Shown here piece by piece: positions 52,021 to 61,195 of a stretch of 64,000 nt of DNA. The notes beneath the pieces are model-generated. The model was given only the letters and a program-made list of their open reading frames with translations, did no database searches and was not told the origin of the DNA. Each line of letters opens with the position of its first letter. Position 1 is the first letter of the stretch. The translations under genes were made by a program, and so were the position numbers. The stretch comes from Clostridium bovifaecis (GTDB lineage: Bacteria; Bacillota; Clostridia; Clostridiales; Clostridiaceae), in the NCBI GenBank assembly GCA_009738435.1, contig CP046522.1, positions 2,945,249 through 3,009,248 of the forward strand, given 5' to 3'.

Positions 52021-52088
52021 TACTCTTTCCCCCTTTACAATAAATCTTTGGTTTAGTTATCCACTTTCGTGTCTAGGCATATCTGTTT

Positions 52089-52141
52089 TATACCCCCATG
52101 GGGAATATTAATTTTATATCATCTTATTTATACATTGTCAA
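52089..52141 (-). promoter_or_regulatory. Promoter and CsoR/CstR-like operator of the permease operon
   Basis: On the minus strand TTGACA (52141-52136), exactly 17 bp, and TATAAA (52118-52113) form a consensus promoter. Just downstream is ATACCCCCATGGGGAATAT on the plus strand (52090-52108), a G-rich palindrome of the kind bound by CsoR/CstR/FrmR-family repressors, placed to block elongation. Confidence 0.6.
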
Positions 52142-52187
52142 GGTATAATTGTTAATCTATTAAATTTATAAAGTATAGTTTAAGTCA

Positions 52188-52216
52188 AAAGCAGCTGTGT
52201 TTACTACAGCTGCTTT
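52188..52216 (-). terminator. Terminator of the M18 aminopeptidase gene
   Basis: A perfect 11-bp stem AAAGCAGCTGT/ACAGCTGCTTT with T-rich tail in both directions. Confidence 0.8.
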
Positions 52217-52234
52217 ATTTATATAATAAGTTAT

Positions 52235-53536
52235 TTATAACTTAAAAAACTCTTCAAACGCTTTTGATACATAGTAGTGATCCATAACTCCACAGAGTTC
52301 TCTTATGGAATGCATTGCTAGCATTGGTATTCCTATATCTACCGAACGTATATTTATGTGTGTTGAAGATATTGGTCCTATAGTAGAACCTCCTCTTTCA
52401 TCAGAACGATTTACAAACTTTTGAACAGGTACTTCTGCCTTTTCACATAGCGCTGCAAAAATTGAAGTTGAATCACTATCAGAAGTGTAACTTTGACTTG
52501 CAGCAATTTTAATAGCTGGCCCTTTATTTATAAGCGGTTTATTTGTAGGATCACTTTTTTCTCCTTTATTAGGGTGAACAGCATGGGCTGCATCTGCTGA
52601 TATTATAAAAGACTTAGATAAGGCTCTAAAAAAATCTTCTCTATCTCCATCTAAAGCTAAAACTACTCTCTCTAGTATATTTGATAACATCTCAGAGTCA
52701 GCTCCCTGTTTTGTTGCGCTTCCTACTTCCTCGTTATCAAAACATACTAGCACATTTGTAGCCTTTGAAGCTCCTGCATTGATTAAAGCTTGCACTCCCC
52801 CATGAACTGCTTCTAAATCATCTAGTCTAGATGAGGATATAAATTCATCATTAATACCTATAATATTTCCCTTATCGTATTCATATAGAAATAAATCAAA
52901 GTCTAAAATATTCTCATAATTAACCTTTAATTCTTCCGCAATTATCTTCATAAGATAATTATCCTTTTCAAAACTTTCATTTATAAGTCCTAAGATTGGA
53001 AGGGTGTCTACCTGCTTATTTAATTCTATACCTTCATTTACTTTTCTGTTCATGTGTATAGCTAGATTTGGAATTATCATTATTGGCTTCTTTATATTCA
53101 CAAATCTTACTTCAGGATGCAGTATATTATTGCTTTTTAATATTACCCTTCCGGCAATAGATAGTGGTCTATCAAGCCAAGTATTTAAGATAGGGCCTCC
53201 ATATACTTCTGTGTTTAACTTTATGTAGCTGTTTTCTGATGTCATCTCTGGGTTTGGTTTAATTCTAAAGCTTGGCGAATCTGTATGTGCCCCTATTATT
53301 TTAAATCCACTTTCCTGAATTTTTTCTTTTCCTACTGTAAAAGCTATCAAAGCAGAGTGATTCTTAATCATAAAATATTTTTTACCCTTTTCAAGCTTCC
53401 ATCTCTCTTCCTCTCTTAATTCTTTAAACCCACTTTCTTTAAGTGTATTTTTAACATTCTCTACAGCATGAAAAGCTGTTGGACTTTCATATATAAAATC
53501 TATAAGTTCCTGTGCAAATTCTAATTCTCTTGTCAT
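52235..53536 (-). CDS. M18-family aminopeptidase
   Basis: A 433-residue zinc aminopeptidase of the aspartyl aminopeptidase (M18) family, which cleaves acidic or other N-terminal residues from peptides in the cytosol. Metal-site motifs are IGAHTDSPSFRIKP (His), SSRLDDLEAVHGG (Asp), CFDNEEVGSATKQGA (Glu pair), SADAAHAVHP (Asp) and AMHSIRELCGVMDHYY (His). ATG 53536 is chosen because TATGGAGGTAG lies just upstream; an in-frame codon 36 nt earlier would cover that site. It is single, next to peptide-degradation genes. Confidence 0.92.
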   Translation of the reverse strand: MTRELEFAQELIDFIYESPTAFHAVENVKNTLKESGFKELREEERWKLEKGKKYFMIKNHSALIAFTVGKEKIQESGFKIIGAHTDSPSFRIKPNPEMTSENSYIKLNTEVYGGPILNTWLDRPLSIAGRVILKSNNILHPEVRFVNIKKPIMIIPNLAIHMNRKVNEGIELNKQVDTLPILGLINESFEKDNYLMKIIAEELKVNYENILDFDLFLYEYDKGNIIGINDEFISSSRLDDLEAVHGGVQALINAGASKATNVLVCFDNEEVGSATKQGADSEMLSNILERVVLALDGDREDFFRALSKSFIISADAAHAVHPNKGEKSDPTNKPLINKGPAIKIAASQSYTSDSDSTSIFAALCEKAEVPVQKFVNRSDERGGSTIGPISSTHINIRSVDIGIPMLAMHSIRELCGVMDHYYVSKAFEEFFKL

Positions 53537-53654
53537 TACTCTACCTCCATAAAAATAAGTAAAATTATTCACATGTTAAGTATACCAAAAATAGATTATT
53601 TTATCACAATTTTAATAAAAGTTAGCTTATTATAGATAGGATTTAATGTATAAT

Positions 53655-54326
53655 CTAGATTAGTTCATTAACTATAGAAAACATAATATTTCTGGGCAAA
53701 ATTACAACCTTACCTACGCTATTGCTTACTATGTTTTTCATTCTATTTGAATATCCCATGCAGTCCATTAAAATAATTGATACTGTATCATCAAATCCAG
53801 TACATACTTCATCTAGCTTGCTTATAGATAAGTAGGGCGATGCTACCACTATTTTTGTCTCAATATTCTTACTCTTCCAATGATTTCGCATTACTTCAAC
53901 TTGATCTTTATTAGGTACTATAATTCCTAATACTTTTTCTCCATTTAATTCTTCAACTAACTTATGAATTATTTTTTGCGGGTATATTAGAATACTGCTG
54001 TGCTTGAATTCAGGAAATCTTCCTGTACATAAAAGTACTACTATTTTACATCCTTGATCCTCTAAATCATAAATACATTTCTGCAGCAATGGAATGATTT
54101 TCTCCTCTGATAATATTACTTCTTCTCCATTTCTCATTCTGCTTACTAATACAGTATCATCTGCATTAGGATGTAAATTCTCTCTTACATATTCTATATC
54201 CAAGTCATCTAATGCACCTTTTTCAATAATATTAAACTTTTCCTCTAATATAGGTTTTATATCCTCAGTTAAATCTATTCTAGGACTTTGCCCTATAGTT
54301 ACTATTCCCACATCTGTTTTCTTCAT
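53655..54326 (-). CDS. AroM family protein
   Basis: A 223-residue protein matching AroM (PF07302): VGIVTIGQSPRIDLTEDI near the N-terminus, KIVVLLCTGRFPEF in the middle, and SIILMDCMGYSNRMK at the C-terminus. Function is unknown; distant similarity to Asp/Glu racemase folds explains the paired cysteines (LLCTG and MDCMG). The GAGGAGTGA ribosome site fits. It follows the peptide operon on the same strand, behind a terminator at 54378-54405, so it may be expressed by read-through or separately. Confidence 0.8.
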   Translation of the reverse strand: MKKTDVGIVTIGQSPRIDLTEDIKPILEEKFNIIEKGALDDLDIEYVRENLHPNADDTVLVSRMRNGEEVILSEEKIIPLLQKCIYDLEDQGCKIVVLLCTGRFPEFKHSSILIYPQKIIHKLVEELNGEKVLGIIVPNKDQVEVMRNHWKSKNIETKIVVASPYLSISKLDEVCTGFDDTVSIILMDCMGYSNRMKNIVSNSVGKVVILPRNIMFSIVNELI

Positions 54327-54377
54327 AACCCTTTCACTCCTCTATTAGGTTTCTACAACATTACTTTTGTATTAAAA

Positions 54378-54405
54378 AAGATTAAGAGTATAAACTCCTA
54401 ATCTT
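54378..54405 (-). terminator. Terminator at the end of the peptide operon
   Basis: A 12-bp stem with one wobble (54378-54389 with 54394-54405) and CTTTTTTAAT tail on the minus strand, 12 nt after the amidohydrolase-like gene. Confidence 0.75.
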
Positions 54406-54416
54406 CCAAGTCCACT

Positions 54417-55553
54417 TTAGCTTTTAAAAACAATTTCACCATCTATCATAATCAATGATATTTTTGACAATGTATTAGTTGGTAAATCATCAAAAACTAC
54501 TAAATCAGCATATTTTCCTTCTTTGATACTTCCAATACGATCATGTAAATTAAGAATTTTAGCTGGATTTACTGTTATAAGTTTTAAAGTATCAAAAATA
54601 CTTAAACCCTCTCTCATTAACATTACTGAAGAAAATAATAAAAGTTCACTACTTACTTTAGGATGATGAGTTGAAAGTGCTACATCAATCCCTTCATTCA
54701 TTAATATTTTAACATTATCTATTCTGCTATTAATAAGTTCTAAGCCTGAAGTATCTATTAAAGGAGACGATACTATTACAGGAATATTAGCTTCCTTTAA
54801 ATACTCTTTTACCATATATCCTTCAGCACATTCATCTATTATTACATTTATATTAAATTCTTTTTTTATTTCTATTGCAGATAATATATCCTGTGCCTTG
54901 TTCGCTGCTATTTTTAATGGTATTTCCTTATTTAAAACCCTGGCTAATGCCTCGTAATTAAGGTTTATATCTACTTTTATTTCTGTCTTATTTTCCATAT
55001 AATCTTTAGCTTTTATCAGGGAGTTCCTAAGAAGATTCATTATTCCCATTCTAGAAAGAGGAGTGGTTTGAGAATTTTGATTCCACTTTTTAGGTTCATC
55101 TCCTAGAGTAGCCTTTATGTCTATTGATGAGTCTATTACCATATCATCTACTGTAGCTATTTTAGTTTTAAGTGCTGAACTTTGCGCTCCTATAACGTTG
55201 CTTCCTCCTGAACTAACCACAACTGTAGTTATACCACTTAATAGCGCTTCTTTAAAACTTATATCAAAGGGATAAATTCCATTTAAACTTTTCATTCCAG
55301 GTATTATTTCTTCATTAACCTCATTTGTATCATTACCTTCTGATTTTCTTCCACTTTCTACAAGACCTATTTCTGTAGCTATATCAATAAACCCAGGACA
55401 TACATATGCCCCTTTTAAATCTATTACTTTATGATTTTCTTCTAATAAATTGATTCCTAACTTTTTAATTCTCTTATGTTCGATAAGGATATCATTTAAA
55501 ACTATTTCACCGTTCTCCACATCTACTACTTGGCAATTTCTTAGTAAAATCAT
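54417..55553 (-). CDS. Amidohydrolase paralogue lacking metal ligands (probable pseudoenzyme)
   Basis: A 378-residue protein homologous over its whole length to the neighbouring amidohydrolase, with the same composite domain and C-terminal NPAKILNLHDRIGSIKEGKYADLVVFD. The catalytic elements are gone: the HxH motif is replaced in GFIDIATEIG (A59, E61). The barrel histidines corresponding to KIHCHRADD and LDHCTEG read KIAANKAQD and IDECAEG, and the SDHP aspartate reads STHHP. The reading frame and ribosome site (AGGTGAT) are intact, so it is maintained. It may be a structural partner of the active paralogue or bind the same substrate. A start at ATG 55553 follows the upstream stop by 8 nt. Confidence 0.85.
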   Translation of the reverse strand: MILLRNCQVVDVENGEIVLNDILIEHKRIKKLGINLLEENHKVIDLKGAYVCPGFIDIATEIGLVESGRKSEGNDTNEVNEEIIPGMKSLNGIYPFDISFKEALLSGITTVVVSSGGSNVIGAQSSALKTKIATVDDMVIDSSIDIKATLGDEPKKWNQNSQTTPLSRMGIMNLLRNSLIKAKDYMENKTEIKVDINLNYEALARVLNKEIPLKIAANKAQDILSAIEIKKEFNINVIIDECAEGYMVKEYLKEANIPVIVSSPLIDTSGLELINSRIDNVKILMNEGIDVALSTHHPKVSSELLLFSSVMLMREGLSIFDTLKLITVNPAKILNLHDRIGSIKEGKYADLVVFDDLPTNTLSKISLIMIDGEIVFKS

Positions 55554-55561
55554 TTTATCAC

Positions 55562-56710
55562 CTAATTTTTAAAATATTTATTCTTATAAATCACTTTGCC
55601 ATTTACAATTGTCATTAAATTTTTAGTGTTTCCTTCTAATGGGTTTCCATCATAAATAACTATATCTGCATCCTTACCTTCTTCAAGAGACCCCGCTCTA
55701 TGATCTATATTAATAGCTTTAGCTGGATTTATAGTTATCATTTTCATTGCATCTTTATATGACAGCCCTCTTTTAGTAGCTAGTCCTAATAGTTTGACCA
55801 AGTATTTGCAATTGCAAAACGGGTGATCTGATACGAATGAAATATTACATCCCATTTCATTTAATATAATAAGGTTATCGATAGTACTATTACTAAGTTC
55901 TATCTTGCTTCTAAACATAAACATAGGACCGATCATTACGGGCATATTTGTATCTCTAACATATTCTTTTACTAAATATCCCTCTGTGCAATGATCCAAT
56001 GTATACTTTAATCCAAAGCCGCTAACTATTCTTATTGCAGTACATATATCATCAGCCCTATGACAGTGTATCTTTAATGGAGAATCTCCATTAAAAACTG
56101 GTATGTAAGGTTCTAATGATATATCCTTTTCTATAAGGTTATTTTTTCTTAACTCGTAGTACTTTTTACCCTTAATTAAGTTCTCTTCCATAATAGAAGC
56201 TGTAGCCATTCTACTAGAAGGACTTTTTTTAATCACGCTATATACACTTTTAGGATTTTCTCCTAAAGCAATTTTCATTGCTGCATAACCATTAATTAAT
56301 TTCTCACCTATAGTTTTTCCTGAGGTTTTTATAATAGCAGCTTGCCCACATATTACATTACCGCTTCCCGGGGTAATCATTATAGTTGTAAACCCCTCTT
56401 CTATTACTTCATTAAAGGATTTATCTAAAGGATTTAATCCATCGATTGCTCTCATATTAGGTGTAACAGGATTAACGCATTCATTGGCATCATTTCCATT
56501 CTTAACTTCCGTCCACATTCCTAAATGGCTATGCGCATCTATAAAACCCGGAAAAATATTTTTCCCTTTAGCATCTATTATATCAGCTGAAGAGTCTATA
56601 ATATCTTCAGCTATTTTTTCTATCTTATCTTCACGTATTAATACATCTTTTCTTGAAAAAGATCCGCTATAAACATCATACACATTGCCATTTTTAATTA
56701 ACTTGCTCAT
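55562..56710 (-). CDS. Amidohydrolase (imidazolonepropionase-like)
   Basis: A 382-residue metal-dependent hydrolase of the amidohydrolase superfamily. The metal site is complete: GFIDAHSHLG (H60, H62), KIHCHRADD, LDHCTEG and SDHPFCNC. The C-terminal NPAKAINIDHRAGSLEEGKDADIVIYDG closes the composite beta domain. Relatives hydrolyse imidazolonepropionate, N-acyl amino acids or X-Pro dipeptides. In this operon it probably trims imported peptides or acylated amino acids (inference). It lies 13 nt behind the M20 gene. Confidence 0.88.
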   Translation of the reverse strand: MSKLIKNGNVYDVYSGSFSRKDVLIREDKIEKIAEDIIDSSADIIDAKGKNIFPGFIDAHSHLGMWTEVKNGNDANECVNPVTPNMRAIDGLNPLDKSFNEVIEEGFTTIMITPGSGNVICGQAAIIKTSGKTIGEKLINGYAAMKIALGENPKSVYSVIKKSPSSRMATASIMEENLIKGKKYYELRKNNLIEKDISLEPYIPVFNGDSPLKIHCHRADDICTAIRIVSGFGLKYTLDHCTEGYLVKEYVRDTNMPVMIGPMFMFRSKIELSNSTIDNLIILNEMGCNISFVSDHPFCNCKYLVKLLGLATKRGLSYKDAMKMITINPAKAINIDHRAGSLEEGKDADIVIYDGNPLEGNTKNLMTIVNGKVIYKNKYFKN

Positions 56711-56723
56711 TTTCTATCACCCA

Positions 56724-57992
56724 CTAATCCGTAATGTACAATTCGAGTAAGTCTGCCATAATTCCAAGGTATACTTTAGCTGAATTTATAATATCCTCAA
56801 CGTCTACTGTTTCATTATATGAATGTATGCCTTCTGTATTCGCAGGGCCATATTGAATTGTTGGAATACCCTTTAACCTATAATATCTAGCATCGCTTGA
56901 TGCCCATTGATAAGCAGGAACAACCTTCTTCTTCCAAACCTTCTCAGCATTTTCAACAACGGATTTTACAAGTTCTGTATCTACATCTGTATAGTTAGCT
57001 TCTGAGTTCCATGTATAGTCGTATTCAATCCCCTTAAGCCCTAATCTATCTATTATATTATTAAATCTACCAAGCACTTCCTTTAAGGTTACTCCTATTG
57101 GAACTCTCATATCTACAGATGCTTCACAATAATCTGGTACCATATTGGTTTTAGTCCCACCCTTTATTGTTCCAATGTTTACTGTAAGATGATCTATAAC
57201 ATTTTCTACTCCCTCTACCTTCTGTGCTGCTTTTACAATATCCTTGGAGTTTTTAAGAACTTGAAGCTGCTTCTCCTCAAACCTTCCTTCTATTGTTCTT
57301 AATTCCTCTAACGATACAAGTAACTTCATTAATTTTGTAATAGCATTTTCTCCAACATAGTTACCTACACTCCCGTGTGCTGGTATTCCATAGGATTTTA
57401 ACCTAATCCATAAAGAGCCCTTTTGGCCAACTTCGCAGTTGTTATAAGAGGTTGGTTCCGCAATAATACATGCATCTCCCTTATCTATATAGCCATTTTT
57501 ATAAAGCCACTTTGTTCCGTAATCTCCGCCTGTCTCCTCATCAGGAACTATATGAAATACTATCTTCCCCTTCATTTTTATATTATTATCTTTTAGAGTC
57601 TTCAGAGCAAAAATTAAACCACCAAGGCCTGCTTTCATGTCTGAAGTCCCTCGCCCAAGCATTTGCCCATCTTTAATCTCTCCACTAAAGGGAGGAAAAT
57701 CCCATCTTTCTAAATCGCCTACTGGTACTACATCACAGTGACCATTTAAAAGTATGGTCTTTCCATCATCATTTCCTAAAGAAACTATTATATTAGGGCA
57801 ATTTTCTTTACTTCTAATAATTTCATAGTCTATGTTAGATTCATCAAAGTACTCGCAAATTACATTAACAATCTCTTCAATGTTCCCTCCTGGATTTTCA
57901 CTTGGGGTTTTAATTAGCTTTGAACATATTTCTAAAAGCTTATCCTGTTGATTATCAACTATTCCCCATAGAATATCTTTAACATTCTTCAT
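56724..57992 (-). CDS. M20 peptidase (ArgE/DapE family)
   Basis: A 422-residue zinc deacylase/peptidase. Seen are LLNGHCDVVPVGDLERW (metal His and Asp), GRGTSDMKAGLGG (bridging Asp), VPDEETGGDYGTKW (catalytic and metal Glu), IAEPTS, and the C-terminal GPANTEGIHSYNETVDV (metal His). A dimerisation domain occupies about 185-300. It probably hydrolyses N-acyl amino acids or dipeptides entering through the Opp-type importer encoded just upstream. GAGGTGAAG precedes the ATG, 12 nt after oppF. Confidence 0.9.
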   Translation of the reverse strand: MKNVKDILWGIVDNQQDKLLEICSKLIKTPSENPGGNIEEIVNVICEYFDESNIDYEIIRSKENCPNIIVSLGNDDGKTILLNGHCDVVPVGDLERWDFPPFSGEIKDGQMLGRGTSDMKAGLGGLIFALKTLKDNNIKMKGKIVFHIVPDEETGGDYGTKWLYKNGYIDKGDACIIAEPTSYNNCEVGQKGSLWIRLKSYGIPAHGSVGNYVGENAITKLMKLLVSLEELRTIEGRFEEKQLQVLKNSKDIVKAAQKVEGVENVIDHLTVNIGTIKGGTKTNMVPDYCEASVDMRVPIGVTLKEVLGRFNNIIDRLGLKGIEYDYTWNSEANYTDVDTELVKSVVENAEKVWKKKVVPAYQWASSDARYYRLKGIPTIQYGPANTEGIHSYNETVDVEDIINSAKVYLGIMADLLELYITD

Positions 57993-58004
57993 AACTTCAC
58001 CTCA

Positions 58005-58973
58005 TCAATTAAATAATATGCACGCTACTTTATGTCCATTTTCTATTTCTTTTAATTCTGGTAAAACTTCTTTACATGCTTCTGTTGCTTTTGGACACCT
58101 TGAAGCAAAAGCACATCCCTTTGGTAAATTAATTGGGCTTGGAATCTCTCCACTTAAAGCTATTCTCTCTGATTGATCAAATGGAGATTCTGCTGGAATT
58201 GCTGAAAATAAAGTCTGAGTATAAGGGTGGAGTGGATTATCATATATACTTTTTGAATCCCCAATTTCAACAATTCTCCCCAAATACATAATGGCAATTC
58301 TATTACTTATATACTTAACCACGCTTAAATCATGTGATATAAACAAATAAGTAAGATTTAATTTCTTCTGCAAATCTTTTAAAAGATTTATTACTTGAGC
58401 CTGAACAGAAACATCCAAAGCTGAAACAGGTTCATCAGCTACAATTATAGTAGGATTTAAAGCCAATGCTCTTGCTATACATATTCTCTGCCTTTGTCCA
58501 CCTGAAAATTCATGAGGATACCTTATAGCATGCGCCTCATTTAAACCTACCAGCTCAAAAAGTTCCTTTACTCTTTTTTTTCTCTCCTCATCATTTCCAA
58601 TACCATGAATTGCAAGAGGTTCCTCAACTAAATATCCAACAGTTTTTCTCGGATCAAGGGAAGAGTATGGATCTTGAAATACTACCTGAATTTCTTTTCT
58701 TATAGCCTTCATCTCACTTGGTGAAAAATCCAAAAGTGACTTGTCCTTATAAAGTACCTTTCCAGATGTAGGTTCAATGAGTCTTAATACTGCCTTACCA
58801 AGTGTGGATTTTCCGCTTCCAGATTCCCCAATAATTCCGAAAGTTTCCCCTTCATAAATTTCAAAACTTACATCATTAACGGCTTTCAAACTCTTCGGCG
58901 GCTCAAAAAGTTTACTGCTTTTTATTTTAAAAACTTTGCTAAGATTTTCTACTTTTATCAGTGAATTTGGCAT
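58005..58973 (-). CDS. Oligo/dipeptide ABC transporter ATP-binding protein, OppF/DppF type
   Basis: A 322-residue ATPase. Walker A is IGESGSGKSTLGKAVLRL, Q-loop VVFQDPYSSLDPRKTV, signature EFSGGQRQRICIARAL, Walker B IIVADEPVSALDVS and H-loop FISHDLSVV. The C-terminal oligopeptide segment has CAFASRCPKATEAC, a four-cysteine pattern found in Opp/Dpp ATPases. Its start overlaps the oppD stop in TAATG. Confidence 0.92.
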   Translation of the reverse strand: MPNSLIKVENLSKVFKIKSSKLFEPPKSLKAVNDVSFEIYEGETFGIIGESGSGKSTLGKAVLRLIEPTSGKVLYKDKSLLDFSPSEMKAIRKEIQVVFQDPYSSLDPRKTVGYLVEEPLAIHGIGNDEERKKRVKELFELVGLNEAHAIRYPHEFSGGQRQRICIARALALNPTIIVADEPVSALDVSVQAQVINLLKDLQKKLNLTYLFISHDLSVVKYISNRIAIMYLGRIVEIGDSKSIYDNPLHPYTQTLFSAIPAESPFDQSERIALSGEIPSPINLPKGCAFASRCPKATEACKEVLPELKEIENGHKVACILFN

Positions 58974-59983
58974 TACTCTCCTCCCCCCTTGCCTTCAAAT
59001 AAATTACCATCCTTTGTTTGAAAATGACATGCTACAAAGTGATTTTTTTCAATTTCCTGAAGTTCTGGAGTCTCATTTGTGCATATGTCTTTAGCAAATT
59101 TACATCTATTATAAAAATTACATCCCTGCCCTGTTAATCTCAAATCTGGAGGAGTACCTGGAATGGCCTCTAGTGGCTTATCAGCACTATCACTAAGTTT
59201 TGGAATCGAATTTAATAATCCTTTAGTATAAGGGTGCAGCGGATTTTTATACAAATCCTTTACAGTTGCATATTCTACTGTTTTTCCAGCATACATTACC
59301 ATTACTGTTTCGCATACATTCCAAACAACCCCAAGGTTATGGGTAATTAAGATTATTGATGTGTCTATCTTTTTCTGCAAGTCCTTTAGTAAATCCAGTA
59401 CTTGAGCTTGAACAGTAACATCCAATGCAGTTGTAGGCTCGTCCGCTATAATTATTTTAGGTTTTGATACTATAGCCATAGCTATAATTACCCTTTGCCT
59501 CATTCCACCGGAAAATTCATGTGGATATGAGTTCATTCGTTTCTCTGCTTCAGGTATTCCAACCATTTTAAGTGCTTCTATTGCTACTTTTGCAGCCTCT
59601 TTTTTACTAATATTCTGATGTGTTCTTATAACTTCAATTATCTGGTGACCAATAGTAAATACAGGGTCTAAGGAAGTCATAGGATCTTGAAAAACCATTG
59701 TTATATCTTTACCTCTAATACTTAACATCTCTTTTTCACTTATTTTAGTTAGATCTCTACCTTCAAAAATAATTTCTCCACCTACAATTTTCCCAATAGG
59801 TTTTGGAAGGAGTCTCATTATTGAAGAAACAGTTACACTTTTGCCTGATCCCGATTCGCCAACTATCCCCAAAACTTCACCTTTTTTTAAAGCAAAGCTT
59901 ACCCCATCAACCGCTTTTGCTACTCCAGTGGAAAGATGGAAGTGCGTTTTTAAATTATTTACTTTTAATATTTCTTCTCTCAT
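58973..59983 (-). CDS. Oligo/dipeptide ABC transporter ATP-binding protein, OppD/DppD type
   Basis: A 336-residue ATPase partner. Walker A is VGESGSGKSVTVSSIMRLL, Q-loop MVFQDPMTSLDPVF, signature EFSGGMRQRVIIAMAI, Walker B IIIADEPTTALDVT and H-loop ITHNLGVV. The C-terminal C-x5-C-x6-C region (CNFYNRCKFAKDIC) is typical of the family. Its ATG overlaps the stop of the amidohydrolase gene by 4 nt (ATGA), so it is translationally coupled. Confidence 0.92.
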   Translation of the reverse strand: MREEILKVNNLKTHFHLSTGVAKAVDGVSFALKKGEVLGIVGESGSGKSVTVSSIMRLLPKPIGKIVGGEIIFEGRDLTKISEKEMLSIRGKDITMVFQDPMTSLDPVFTIGHQIIEVIRTHQNISKKEAAKVAIEALKMVGIPEAEKRMNSYPHEFSGGMRQRVIIAMAIVSKPKIIIADEPTTALDVTVQAQVLDLLKDLQKKIDTSIILITHNLGVVWNVCETVMVMYAGKTVEYATVKDLYKNPLHPYTKGLLNSIPKLSDSADKPLEAIPGTPPDLRLTGQGCNFYNRCKFAKDICTNETPELQEIEKNHFVACHFQTKDGNLFEGKGGGE

Positions 59984-61185
59984 ATCTCCACTCCTATATA
60001 TTCAAACCTCTTCTTCATTTCTTGGAAGTTCAATTTTACCTTTTTCATATTCTCATGGGAATACAACAAATCTACCGCTGTCATTGCCATAGCCTTTGCA
60101 CCTGTTATCAATGCTTTTTCGCCTCTTTCATCACCACATGCTTGCAGAAATTCCATTGTATGACCTTTGACATCATCACAAACCTTAATATAGGATTGTA
60201 AAGCTGGAACACAATGTGTTACATTCCCCATATCCGTACATCCAATGCCGAGTTCTCTCTCCCTTGGCTTTACAACTTCACCAAGAGCTTTAAGATTTTC
60301 CTCTAATAATGCCTCAATTGCTTCATTGTTTCGGATATCCTCATAAGGATGTCCTAGCACTTCATATTTAAATATAGTATTTGTAGCCTCAGCTATAGAC
60401 TGACACATCTTTATGAATCTATCTACTAACTGCAGCTTAAAATTCCTATCAAAAGATCGTATTGTAAATTTTCCTATGCAATGATCTGGTATATAAATAG
60501 GATCATATCCTCCTTTTGTTATCACACCTAAGATTTTGCCTTTTTCCATTAATTCAAGTCTCATAGCATTTACCATATTGAATAGTTGTATTAATGGATT
60601 TAATGCGGATGTACCCTGATCTGGAAATGTAGCTGCATGAGAAGATTTTCCGTAAAAATTAACTTCTAAATCTGTTCTTGAATAGGATATATCATTTACT
60701 ACAGTATCATTTGCAGGATGAAGTATCATTGCTGCATCTAAGTCTTTAAACGCTCCTTTTTCCAGCATTATTATTTTTCCGCCGCCACCTTCTTCTGCAG
60801 GAGTTCCAAATATCGATACTGTCCCTCCAATTTTATCTACTATTCCTTTAAGTGACATAGATGCACCTACTGCCATAGCTGCCATGATATTATGTCCGCA
60901 TCCATGTCCCAACCCTGCTACAGCATCATACTCTGCAAATATCCCAATATTATATCCTGATTTTTCTCCCTCATATATCCCTTTAAATGCTGTAGACAAA
61001 TCACAGATACCCGCCTCAACAATAAAGCCTTCTTTTTCTAAGTAATTTATGAGTACCTTACAGGCTTTGTATTCTCCAAAGCAGTATTCTGGATTTGAAT
61101 GTATATATTTTGAAATCTCAATTAACTCTTTTCTTTGTTTTTCTATAGCTTCGCAAGCTATTTCCTTTAAATCTTTAATATCCAT
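59980..61185 (-). CDS. M20-family amidohydrolase (AbgB/HipO-like)
   Basis: A 401-residue metal-dependent amidohydrolase. GIFAEYDAVAGLGHGCGHNIM contains the metal-binding H-x-C-G-H-N pattern, FGTPAEEGGGGKI the glutamate pair, and DLEVNFYGKSSHAATFPDQG the dimerisation-domain His. Relatives cleave p-aminobenzoyl-glutamate, N-acyl amino acids or hippurate. It is inserted between oppC and oppD, so the hydrolase and importer are made together. An AGAGGGG ribosome site lies 11 nt after oppC. Confidence 0.88.
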   Translation of the reverse strand: MDIKDLKEIACEAIEKQRKELIEISKYIHSNPEYCFGEYKACKVLINYLEKEGFIVEAGICDLSTAFKGIYEGEKSGYNIGIFAEYDAVAGLGHGCGHNIMAAMAVGASMSLKGIVDKIGGTVSIFGTPAEEGGGGKIIMLEKGAFKDLDAAMILHPANDTVVNDISYSRTDLEVNFYGKSSHAATFPDQGTSALNPLIQLFNMVNAMRLELMEKGKILGVITKGGYDPIYIPDHCIGKFTIRSFDRNFKLQLVDRFIKMCQSIAEATNTIFKYEVLGHPYEDIRNNEAIEALLEENLKALGEVVKPRERELGIGCTDMGNVTHCVPALQSYIKVCDDVKGHTMEFLQACGDERGEKALITGAKAMAMTAVDLLYSHENMKKVKLNFQEMKKRFEYIGVEI

Positions 61186-61195
61186 AAAAACCCCT

